A DNA stretch of 64,000 bases from Picocystis sp. L7 (lineage: Eukaryota; Chlorophyta; Picocystophyceae; Picocystales; Picocystaceae). The notes under the pieces are model-generated. The model saw only the letters and a list, made by a program, of their open reading frames with translations. It did no database searches and was not told the DNA's origin. Positions 56,901 to 64,000 of the stretch are shown here, piece after piece (within the stretch, counting starts at the first letter, position 1; the number at the start of each line of letters is the position of its first letter). A program made the position numbers and the translations under genes. Where the stretch lies: positions 186,001 to 250,000 of the forward strand of contig QXJR01000007.1 of NCBI GenBank assembly GCA_020975725.1. Direction: 5' to 3'.

Positions 56901-59556
56901 CGCTGCGAGAATCGAGCTGCAGAGTAATTTTGATGGCTTTAACTTGCAGTGAAGGATTGTGCGCATAGCTAACATAGCTCAAGAGGGCGGCTGCACACGA
57001 TGCATCTCTCAAAAGTGCCCGGTCCACTGTTGGTGGCGCCCCTCCCCCCCGTGCATTCCTTAATGCAGTGGAATAAGGCCCATCGCAAGCAAGAGCTAGC
57101 TGAAGAACGCTCAAAGCTGATCCAACTGCCAACTCCATCCAGGCACCTTCGTGGCTGCTGAGTCTTGCCCGCGCAAGTTGCTCACTGCCAATCGACAGAA
57201 TCCCCAGAAGGGCTCTGAAGACGCTTCCTTCTTCCAAAAAGTCCACCATTATCATGGACGCTGGGGTATCTAGCTCCTGCAAGGACTTTGCTGACACTGC
57301 AGGTTCAAGGATTTTTTCAAAGTTCTCAAGGCAGGCATTAGCCACCTGCCATCGCTCACTCAAGTTTTTGTAGCCTCTGCGCAAGCAAGGCGCAAACACA
57401 ACATTACGCACAAAGGCAAAGTAATGAGCTCTTGCTCGTCCAAAGTCAGGGAGCGAAGCCACGGAGAGCAGCTTGTTCAGGAGCTTTACAAAGGACAAAG
57501 TTTCCCCGTAGCTCTCCTTTTTTGCCTCCTCTTCTGCAAGTCTAATTGCCAGATCTGTACGTCCAGCCCCAATACCCAGGTTCCCGAACGTGTCCAAAGC
57601 ATCCCAAACCTGGGTGCAAGCGGATGGAGAGGTAGCCATTGCCCCAATGAGTGCATACACCTCCACTTTGATCACTACCGGGGTCGGAAATTGCACAATC
57701 TGCAGGAGAACTTCAAGCGGGCTTGAATTTTGCCTCTCCAACAGCCTGCGGGTCCACCCCGGGACCAGTTCTGGAGCTGCCTCGTAGCAGCTCCTAATGG
57801 CAATCAAGTAAGCTGACAATCCTGCAGCGTCCTCTGGTGGCATGACCCCGGTCAGGCTCTTCTCGTGCCTTCCGGAGGAAAGAACTGAAGCGTAGCGCTG
57901 GCAGTAGGCCTCGAGCGATCGAAAGAGTATGTCCCAGCGTATGTTATTGGGCGCCCCAGGCGGTGGAGAAAGCAACCTCGTGAAGACTTCGTTCGCAGTT
58001 TCTGCCCCACCGGTGGAGATCGCAGCAACACACTGCAAGTACGGAACAAGCAAGCCTAATGTAGGTTCACCTTCTGCGGCGTAGTCCAGGAAGCTCCAGT
58101 CCCTGATGGGGGGGCAGGTGGTAGAGAGGGCGGGATCGCGATCATACACAGCTGCCAAGGCAGCCAAAAGGCTTCCAAGACTTGTGCGCGGAACATTCTC
58201 CATCGGTCCTAGTGCCCTGTACCCTGATCCCAACGTTGGTGCTACATCTTCCCCTGCGTCCCTGAGCTTGGATACAAGCTGCGCACCTCGCTGAGAAGAA
58301 AGCAGTGCGGACAGAACCTTGTGACTGGCAGCAGCGTACTCCAGCTGCATGGTGGGAAGATCGTCTCGAAAGGTTGTGGATCTGTACACAGCTTCCATGG
58401 TGGCCAGTGCACCTGCAGAGATGGCATTTTCAAGTGCAGGCATGGCTGAAGTATCTTCAGAGGTTGGCAACACCAAGGCCCATGCCATTGTGGCAATGGC
58501 GAGGAGTCCTCCGGAGAGCGTCCTAGCGTTTCCATCGTCATTGTTCCCTTTCCAGGCCATCTTGGCGGCCAGCCCTGTATCGGCCGCCATGTGCGCATGT
58601 CTTTCCTGGACCTCTTCTTTCCAAGCTTTCCACTTTTGCTTGGCGTCATTGTTTCCTTGTCCCTCTCGGATGTATCGATCTTCTTCTTGTCCACCTGTTC
58701 CCTCGTCGCCTTCTTCTTCCCCGTCCATGATTCCAAATGCGCGTACAAGTGCCAAGGTGATCACATACGCATGCTGCAAATGGACTCCATCGTCTTGGTC
58801 TGCAAGTCTTTCGCATCTTCCGCACAGTTCTGCGGCGAGATCCGCGATGCTGCGCACCTCTTCCAGCGGCATCATTCCAGTTTGTATGGTACATGCGAGG
58901 TAGATGCATTCGCATGCCAAAGTGATTTCTCGTTGCAAGAGTACGCTCCTCGACACCAGCGATCCTCCAGGTCTCGTCCTTGCGTGTTCGAGGTTCGAAC
59001 CAGGCGACACCGTCCATGCTGCGTCTCGCACGTGAGCCACGAGCCTCGCCACCAGTCCGCTCCCATGCACGCGCTCGGTGAGCAAGGCAGCGTTGAAACG
59101 CTCCACGTAGTCGTCTGTGTCCCTGTCTTCTCCTCGGTCCCCAAAGCACGCGATTTGTGCGCCAAGGAGCATCCGAATCGTCTGCAGAAGCGCCAGCTTC
59201 TCGGCATGGTATGCGCCAGCCGCATCGGGAAAGAAGGATTCCAAGGCCAAGCCACGCGTGGAGGCGTAGGCATCGGCTTGCTGCTGCACGTGGCGGAGGT
59301 AGGAGGTCGCCTCGGCCTCGCTGGTGCGCAACGAGGCGGCCAAGGCGCGCGCAGCGGCGACGAACGGCGGTGCTTCCTTCCCTCCTTCTGGTCCGTCCGT
59401 CGAAGGTGGCGTCGCAGAGCTCCCAGGTGCGAGCGAACGCAGCAGAAACGGACGTGCTCTGGCCAGATCCGCTCTGGACGTCGATCGGAGGCGATCTTGC
59501 GCGCCCAAGGCCCGCGAAGCCGTCGCCAGGAGGCGCCGATGCGCGTCCATCGCCAT
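53926..59556 (-). CDS. NUP205: inner-ring nucleoporin NUP205/NUP192-like, single exon
   Basis: A 1876-residue, almost entirely alpha-helical protein encoded by one uninterrupted 5.6-kb ORF. Length and character fit NUP205/NUP192 (about 1700-2000), a large alpha-solenoid of the inner ring of the nuclear pore that binds NUP93. Supporting segments are AALLSYVSYAHNPSLQVKAI, RCLELLYQLCEDCATRAAMH, LLRLAALALHDADESDP and the C-terminal LSKLLLPVLETISQMRGKDF followed by LQYLHLLVRRTKEYL. There is no SH3-like insertion that I can recognise, which argues against NUP188, though the two are hard to separate by eye. The start MAMDAHRRLLATASRALGAQ is the first Met of the frame. The transposase array begins 161 bp upstream of it. 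Confidence 0.72.
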   Translation of the reverse strand: MAMDAHRRLLATASRALGAQDRLRSTSRADLARARPFLLRSLAPGSSATPPSTDGPEGGKEAPPFVAAARALAASLRTSEAEATSYLRHVQQQADAYASTRGLALESFFPDAAGAYHAEKLALLQTIRMLLGAQIACFGDRGEDRDTDDYVERFNAALLTERVHGSGLVARLVAHVRDAAWTVSPGSNLEHARTRPGGSLVSRSVLLQREITLACECIYLACTIQTGMMPLEEVRSIADLAAELCGRCERLADQDDGVHLQHAYVITLALVRAFGIMDGEEEGDEGTGGQEEDRYIREGQGNNDAKQKWKAWKEEVQERHAHMAADTGLAAKMAWKGNNDDGNARTLSGGLLAIATMAWALVLPTSEDTSAMPALENAISAGALATMEAVYRSTTFRDDLPTMQLEYAAASHKVLSALLSSQRGAQLVSKLRDAGEDVAPTLGSGYRALGPMENVPRTSLGSLLAALAAVYDRDPALSTTCPPIRDWSFLDYAAEGEPTLGLLVPYLQCVAAISTGGAETANEVFTRLLSPPPGAPNNIRWDILFRSLEAYCQRYASVLSSGRHEKSLTGVMPPEDAAGLSAYLIAIRSCYEAAPELVPGWTRRLLERQNSSPLEVLLQIVQFPTPVVIKVEVYALIGAMATSPSACTQVWDALDTFGNLGIGAGRTDLAIRLAEEEAKKESYGETLSFVKLLNKLLSVASLPDFGRARAHYFAFVRNVVFAPCLRRGYKNLSERWQVANACLENFEKILEPAVSAKSLQELDTPASMIMVDFLEEGSVFRALLGILSIGSEQLARARLSSHEGAWMELAVGSALSVLQLALACDGPYSTALRNARGGGAPPTVDRALLRDASCAAALLSYVSYAHNPSLQVKAIKITLQLDSRSDERLLSSLLSETNGTFPIVTGFAAALEAGLESAITGTQDHLTIAPPAAEAGGLPEDEAETVDERASLLLDLIVSSLRSSPSPSFAHYLLGFDVVSAAPGASALALYDPRAFDGCLRPVLLLAESDIGLLEAPILHARCLELLYQLCEDCATRAAMHELLRDRISYFAPHMPVIFQTPLSEENFEYGLQQRSWLLRLAALALHDADESDPVDRTLLVRILGALFFPPAEEDGVPGSFSPGLEVMRTESDQTRSAADEVLELCCESIPTAPGGLELSATARRAADELGIETVLNDPTMRMQGNSEQIDIHLLGATLQNRAEGLVGQGGAREPLKEAVLAAVQYAAEWNRYALVWSVVRGLAKAWQLSVEIAVSRRYHLYREAAGLSQVDIGSALDVVLPLLSSTLTVLPGTLQAQDGAALARPFALAVQTLVAQLVLDPDSPGAPAPAASHALLRQLLAAVKASTERRGETTSTPLYGALLAFLQYNRARVESEMLIGGVVSLIRGSAHWLLPALARDASEGNLGGSGAAIRSLSRCIMASLVSLDPMLVDGVFHTGAPQAFLADLPRSPAYVFSAPAALAWRASFALEAGLGLLLQLATSRVPHGAKQLAASGALTSLADFRAISTEPEIAPGVPGSQVGRRRRVLCASLRLALAIIAALPTSREVAEQAATFVSAQQRVLVRCLAGRAMGAATLPLDQELELILLASALTAYVQGKDPSRTPPVLKASMYSLAWQFFPRDSPVAKRLSAAMGQEASMAETMDRAWGVRCNIARYLRGVASMDGDIYPCIRSVSHSEVVDAEGSGSRPTLRLMVDILRTTVDDLFNHAEQRDALAGAIDPADENMGLELAAEAVEALKMEGVDPQRVTPRDVASALKHQDRILSRLFFISENVLATMYLTLRRCLQPAAKDTFAARDAFGAADDMYTTPMRPSNGGEPSSMAMLGTQLELEQLSKLLLPVLETISQMRGKDFGRDLQYLHLLVRRTKEYLSL

Positions 59557-59722
59557 GGCGATCGATCCACGTCCAAACCCACCTTCTCCCCCTTCCCTTC
59601 AGGACAGCAGGGATAGGGTGTCCTTGTGAGGACCACACAGACCCGTGGTTGGACCAGAGACGGCAGCGTCCACCTCAACAATCCAAGAGGGAAAAGAGGG
59701 AAAGAAAGGAGGGGGGGCAGTA

Positions 59723-60497
59723 CTCCGCCACACCCCCCCTGGAGGTGTTTCTCCGTGGTCTGCTCGTGGGGCGGAAGATTCTCGCGGACGTGTGGGCATG
59801 GGAATGGAAGCTGAAACTCCGGAGAAGGGCCCTGCGTTGCCCGATTGGAGCTCCGTGCCTCGATACTGCCCGTAGACCCCCTTTGAAAACAGGTCCATTG
59901 GAAGGGATGGTCTGAAAACACGATTTTTTTTTACAAGTCGCTCCCGGTCCCCATGAAGGGTCTCAAGAGGCCACCTTCCGTCGGCGATCCAGGAGGCGCA
60001 AGACAACTCCTTGCCCTCTCCTTTCACGTCCCTATCCTTCCCTTTCTCTTCGGCCTGGAGACGGAGCCTTGGATCCCAAGCGGCGAAGATGGCCTGTTTC
60101 GAGGGGTCACCAACAGCCGGATGGGAATGGGTGCCACAGGACACCCACCCAACTTCGACCTACGAAAATCGATGACAGTGTAGAACACATAGCGGTCGAT
60201 CTGCACCCGGAGTTTCGAATCCATCCCATCCCCCGCTGGGCAATGGCGAACGAAGGCGTCCGCCCAGCCGTGGCTGTGCAAAAGGGTCCCCATTGGGGCC
60301 AACCAATGGTAGGGACCAGTTCCCCCTCGTTGTGTGCCACTGAGGCCGATACAGCCCCAGTGAATCCCATGAACAGAAAGAGAATTTTACAAGGAATCCG
60401 TTGGTGTGCAATGCAAGTCCTGAAACGATCGGAATGAGGGTCAAACGGGGAGGAGAAGTCAGGGGTTCGGGCAGGAACCCTGAAAGAAGTGGCGGAC
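59723..60497. other. non-coding left part of the repeat unit
   Basis: 775 bp flanked by TA dinucleotides (59721-59722 and 60498-60499), with ends CTCCGCCAC and GTGGCGGAC that are inverted with one mismatch. Several ORFs of 76-181 codons are open on both strands, but none resembles a known protein. It could be a non-autonomous element nested beside the transposase segment, or simply the rest of one larger element. Confidence 0.35.
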
Positions 60498-62197
60498 TAC
60501 TGGGTCAGCCCTGTTTCAAAATCGTGCCATGGACAGTGTATGCACCTACGGAGAGCCACACGAAGTCCATCACTTTCACTGTTGGAGACAAGACTCCTGT
60601 AAAAAATTGGAAGGAAAGGGAACCATGGTGAATGTAGGAGGAACGATGGAAAAAAACAGCGATTTTGGCCTGGATTTTCAAATTTTCAGGTGGGTTGGGC
60701 TACTGTCCTTCAAGCCCACGTGTACTCCACTTTCAATAGTGAATCATTTCTCCTTTCCTCTTCCGTACTTGATCCATCCTCCGGGGCATGCTATCCATCA
60801 GTCGCCTTGGGATAGTTCCTCTTCCAAGCTCAGCCCATGCTTGGTACATGCACCTTCTCAACTCCCCAAGGGTGGTGGGCTGAGCATGCAAAACCTTCAT
60901 GTCAAGCAAGGCCCAAAGATTCTCAATGGGACTGAGGTCTGGGCTCATAGAGGGCCAGTCAAACATCACATCCACACCCATGTCTTGTGTCCATTCTCTC
61001 AAGGTGGTGAGGGTGGCCTTGGCTGTGTGTGCCCCGTCACCGTCTTGTTGAAAGGTCCATGACCCCCCCTTGAACAACCTATTGCCTTCAGCCAATAAGC
61101 GAGGGAGGACATCATAGGAGTACTCCGTTGAAGACACCCCCTTGCATGCTTGCTTCCCACGCTTGGTTTCATAAGCATTCTCCAAGTCCGTGGTCCCGGT
61201 GACCTCCACAAGTTCGGTACACCCATGCTTGGTTAACCCAGCGTACACCTTGATGCAAGGTGGGTTCTTTTGGGCAAACAACTTGGGAGTAACGCCACTT
61301 GGTGCCATGGTTCTCCTCCCCTTGGAGTGAGGAATGCGTGACAAGCGCAAAGTGTGTGCATCCGTGAACATGACCTGTCCAAAGTCAAAGTTCATATGGT
61401 CTTGGGCAAACTGAACTCGCGCGATTTTGTGCTTGAGGTTGAGCTTGCGCTCCACCTTTTGCACCTTGAACCCCACTCCCAAATCTCGAAAGACACGTTG
61501 AAGGGTCCTCAGGGGAATGACTTTCTTGTACTTGCTGTGCCATGCACGTTGGACCTCTTCCGTGTACGTGAGCTGCCCCTTCTCGGCCCGTTGTGTAAGA
61601 AAACGCACAAGCCATTTTTCATAGCCATGTGCGTACTCCAAGCTTCGATGGTTGCCATGACCATGGGCCTTGGAAGGCACCTCGCGGAGGAACGACTCCA
61701 CCTCTGCCACGGAACGTTTCATAACCAACGCCGTAGTGGTGATGTCACCACCACATGTTTGAAAGGCATACCGAACCACTTGTTGGGTCACCTTGGAGAT
61801 TTCCCTCGCTTGCTTGTCCATCGTTCCCCTCGTTTGCATGGGGAGCGTGCTTGCCTTGTGGAGGGCTGATGGCTCTCCTCACGAGCCCGTCTCCTAGGGC
61901 ATGTGGTAAAGCCGAGTTAACCCTGTACCATTTGTTTACACAAGGGGCGAATCTCCCCTTGACCCCAGGTCTCTCTATGGGTCACGGGCTGTACCACCAG
62001 CCGGTTTGCCCATCGAAATGCATGGACCACCGGAGCTTCCAAGGTACAATTTTGCGTACAAGTACCCCTATGTATGCACATCTTCCGCACCGAATTTCAC
62101 AGCCTCGGTCGTTCTCGTTGGGGCGTAATGGAGGGTCCCTTTCACCCGTGTGTCGATTGGGGTCCCTTCAAGGGGGGAGGACCCAGTACTCCGCCAC
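60489..62197 (-). mobile_element. Tc1/mariner-superfamily transposon segment
   Basis: The transposase is bracketed by an 18-bp inverted repeat with one mismatch: GTGGCGGACTACTGGGTC at 60489-60506 and its counterpart GACCCAGTACTCCGCCAC at 62180-62197. A TA lies in the middle of each, which fits the TA target of this superfamily. If the TAs are the target duplication, the element proper is 60500-62186 (1,687 bp) with only 7 bp of true terminal repeat (CTGGGTC...GACCCAG), inserted in a near-palindromic site. If not, the repeat arms themselves are the ends. I cannot decide between these. Confidence 0.6.
60733..61839 (-). CDS. DDE transposase, Tc1/mariner-like
   Basis: A 368-residue intact ORF. 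The N-terminal ~130 residues look like a helix-turn-helix DNA-binding region (ITTTALVMKRSVAEVESFLR; then LTYTEEVQRAWHSKYKKVIP, ending in an LRTLQRVFRDLGVGF helix). The catalytic core has first Asp in VMFTDAHTLRLSR, second in WTFQQDGDGAHTAK and Glu in FDWPSMSPDLSPIENLW. QQD-x-D-x-x-H and WP-x-x-SPDLSPIENLW are the Tc1 signatures. Counting from the QQD Asp, 39 residues separate it from the Glu, against 34 in classical Tc1. The insertion sits between the H-T-A-K helix and the FDWPS strand. The ORF is open with all three catalytic residues, so the gene may be active. Confidence 0.88.
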   Translation of the reverse strand: MQTRGTMDKQAREISKVTQQVVRYAFQTCGGDITTTALVMKRSVAEVESFLREVPSKAHGHGNHRSLEYAHGYEKWLVRFLTQRAEKGQLTYTEEVQRAWHSKYKKVIPLRTLQRVFRDLGVGFKVQKVERKLNLKHKIARVQFAQDHMNFDFGQVMFTDAHTLRLSRIPHSKGRRTMAPSGVTPKLFAQKNPPCIKVYAGLTKHGCTELVEVTGTTDLENAYETKRGKQACKGVSSTEYSYDVLPRLLAEGNRLFKGGSWTFQQDGDGAHTAKATLTTLREWTQDMGVDVMFDWPSMSPDLSPIENLWALLDMKVLHAQPTTLGELRRCMYQAWAELGRGTIPRRLMDSMPRRMDQVRKRKGEMIHY

Positions 62198-64000
62198 ACC
62201 CCCCCTGGAGGTGTTTCTCCGTGGTCTGCTCGTGGGGCGGAAGATTCTCGCGGACGTGTGGGCATGGGAATGGAAGCTGAAACTCCGGAGAAGGGCCCTG
62301 CGTTGCCCGATTGGAGCTCCGTGCCTCGATACTGCCCGTAGACCCCCTTTGAAAACAGGTCCATTGGAAGGGATGGTCTGAAAACACGATTTTTTTTTAC
62401 AAGTCGCTCCCGGTCCCCATGAAGGGTCTCAAGAGGCCACCTTCCGTCGGCGATCCAGGAGGCGCAAGACAACTCCTTGCCCTCTCCTTTCACGTCCCTA
62501 TCCTTCCCTTTCTCTTCGGCCTGGAGACGGAGCCTTGGATCCCAAGCGGCGAAGATGGCCTGTTTCGAGGGGTCACCAACAGCCGGATGGGAATGGGTGC
62601 CACAGGACACCCACCCAACTTCGACCTACGAAAATCGATGACAGTGTAGAACACATAGCGGTCGATCTGCACCCGGAGTTTCGAATCCATCCCATCCCCC
62701 GCTGGGCAATGGCGAACGAAGGCGTCCGCCCAGCCGTGGCTGTGCAAAAGGGTCCCCATTGGGGCCAACCAATGGTAGGGACCAGTTCCCCCTCGTTGTG
62801 TGCCACTGAGGCCGATACAGCCCCAGTGAATCCCATGAACAGAAAGAGAATTTTACAAGGAATCCGTTGGTGTGCAATGCAAGTCCTGAAACGATCGGAA
62901 TGAGGGTCAAACGGGGAGGAGAAGTCAGGGGTTCGGGCAGGAACCCTGAAAGAAGTGGCGGACTACTGGGTCAGCCCTGTTTCAAAATCGTGCCATGGAC
63001 AGTGTATGCACCTACGGAGAGCCACACGAAGTCCATCACTTTCACTGTTGGAGACAAGACTCCTGTAAAAAATTGGAAGGAAAGGGAACCATGGTGAATG
63101 TAGGAGGAACGATGGAAAAAAACAGCGATTTTGGCCTGGATTTTCAAATTTTCAGGTGGGTTGGGCTACTGTCCTTCAAGCCCACGTGTACTCCACTTTC
63201 AATAGTGAATCATTTCTCCTTTCCTCTTCCGTACTTGATCCATCCTCCGGGGCATGCTATCCATCAGTCGCCTTGGGATAGTTCCTCTTCCAAGCTCAGC
63301 CCATGCTTGGTACATGCACCTTCTCAACTCCCCAAGGGTGGTGGGCTGAGCATGCAAAACCTTCATGTCAAGCAAGGCCCAAAGATTCTCAATGGGACTG
63401 AGGTCTGGGCTCATAGAGGGCCAGTCAAACATCACATCCACACCCATGTCTTGTGTCCATTCTCTCAAGGTGGTGAGGGTGGCCTTGGCTGTGTGTGCCC
63501 CGTCACCGTCTTGTTGAAAGGTCCATGACCCCCCCTTGAACAACCTATTGCCTTCAGCCAATAAGCGAGGGAGGACATCATAGGAGTACTCCGTTGAAGA
63601 CACCCCCTTGCATGCTTGCTTCCCACGCTTGGTTTCATAAGCATTCTCCAAGTCCGTGGTCCCGGTGACCTCCACAAGTTCGGTACACCCATGCTTGGTT
63701 AACCCAGCGTACACCTTGATGCAAGGTGGGTTCTTTTGGGCAAACAACTTGGGAGTAACGCCACTTGGTGCCATGGTTCTCCTCCCCTTGGAGTGAGGAA
63801 TGCGTGACAAGCGCAAAGTGTGTGCATCCGTGAACATGACCTGTCCAAAGTCAAAGTTCATATGGTCTTGGGCAAACTGAACTCGCGCGATTTTGTGCTT
63901 GAGGTTGAGCTTGCGCTCCACCTTTTGCACCTTGAACCCCACTCCCAAATCTCGAAAGACACGTTGAAGGGTCCTCAGGGGAATGACTTTCTTGTACTTG
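62184..64000. repeat. second copy of the 2,466-bp repeat, cut by the window end
   Basis: Head-to-tail repeat of 59718 onward. By eye it matches the first copy throughout, including homopolymer runs such as the nine T near 62391. It continues to the last base of the window, so at least 1.74 units are present; more may follow. Confidence 0.85.
63199..64000 (-). CDS. DDE transposase, second copy, partial at window end
   Basis: The same reading frame as 60733-61839, shifted by 2,466 bp. The C-terminal 267 or so codons are inside the window, including all three catalytic residues, and the frame is still open at the edge. Translated sequence is the same as the first copy wherever both are visible. 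Confidence 0.88.
   Translation of the reverse strand, partial: KYKKVIPLRTLQRVFRDLGVGFKVQKVERKLNLKHKIARVQFAQDHMNFDFGQVMFTDAHTLRLSRIPHSKGRRTMAPSGVTPKLFAQKNPPCIKVYAGLTKHGCTELVEVTGTTDLENAYETKRGKQACKGVSSTEYSYDVLPRLLAEGNRLFKGGSWTFQQDGDGAHTAKATLTTLREWTQDMGVDVMFDWPSMSPDLSPIENLWALLDMKVLHAQPTTLGELRRCMYQAWAELGRGTIPRRLMDSMPRRMDQVRKRKGEMIHY

Larger units (their letters stand above)
59718..62183. repeat. first copy of 2,466-bp direct repeat carrying a DDE transposase
   Basis: Bases from 59718 onward recur at an offset of exactly 2,466 (62184 onward), and every ORF checked is the same in both copies. The unit has a ~775-bp left part without a recognised gene, then a transposase segment. The 3' end of this copy directly abuts the second copy. 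The left edge sits 161 bp upstream of the NUP205 start codon, so the NUP205 promoter is either very short or runs into the repeat. Confidence 0.85.

Noticed and set aside
59718-60502. Independent MITE defined by the 14-bp ends alone
   Set aside because: CAGTACTCCGCCAC and its partner match at 13 of 14, but as a pair this short they are not far from chance in 2.5 kb, and the same arms are better explained as part of the larger repeat structure.
1-64000. CRISPR arrays, bacterial operons or ribosome-binding sites
   Set aside because: No regularly spaced short repeats were seen, and the introns, gene families and polyadenylation signals show nuclear eukaryotic DNA.

Overview
This window is nuclear DNA from a photosynthetic microbial eukaryote, most likely a unicellular alga. 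The evidence is the mix of spliceosomal, CCT, nuclear-pore, retromer and ASPM genes with plastid genes: a Tic20-family import channel, an LPA1-like photosystem II assembly factor, a DUF3054 protein with an apparent transit peptide, 4-hydroxyphenylpyruvate dioxygenase and pyruvate phosphate dikinase. A plant-type CDK inhibitor (KRP/ICK) and an MSI4/FVE-type WD40 protein suggest the archaeplastid line, possibly an intron-poor red alga. I cannot fix the species from sequence alone. Genes are dense, mostly single-exon and often in divergent or tail-to-tail pairs. The few introns I could place are 76-148 nt, with GTGNG donors and CAG acceptors; one appears to be a GC-AG intron.

Layout. 0-6.2 kb: 3' end of U5 snRNP 40K, mitochondrial uL3, a KRP-type CDK inhibitor, a long stretch without recognisable genes, then an MSI4/FVE-like histone-binding WD40 protein. 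6.2-10.9 kb: VPS29 (three exons), 3-hydroxyisobutyryl-CoA hydrolase, Tic20-like and DUF3054 proteins. 10.9-17.5 kb: divergent FIGNL1 and ASPM, then 2 kb without a gene. 19.5-29.2 kb: a flavin-reductase-like protein, PI4K beta, a ULP2-type SUMO protease, a DUF89 phosphatase and CCT4 (four exons). 30-43.7 kb: two paralogous secreted proteins enclosing PPDK, LPA1-like, a sulfotransferase, HPPD, an SDR and a GNAT. 44.5-52.2 kb: a complete-looking Ty3/gypsy-type LTR retrotransposon. 52.9-59.6 kb: an ELM2-SANT protein and NUP205. 59.7-64 kb: a directly repeated 2,466-bp unit carrying a Tc1/mariner-superfamily transposase.

The most striking feature is the retrotransposon. Its second ORF carries a full-length-looking cytosine-5 DNA methyltransferase domain between RNase H and integrase, with the catalytic motifs in canonical order, and what may be a Tudor-like fold at its C terminus. 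The two LTRs appear identical, so the insertion is young. Methyltransferase capture by retrotransposons has been reported from dinoflagellates and a charophyte alga, so the principle is not new, but this architecture deserves a close look. The second point of interest is the tandem transposase unit, with an unusually wide D-to-E spacing and 18-bp inverted repeats centred on TA.

Functionally the host genes are ordinary housekeeping and plastid genes without operon-like logic. Several are chromatin or cell-cycle factors (MSI4, KRP, ELM2-SANT, FIGNL1, ASPM), but I see no evidence that they are clustered for a shared purpose.
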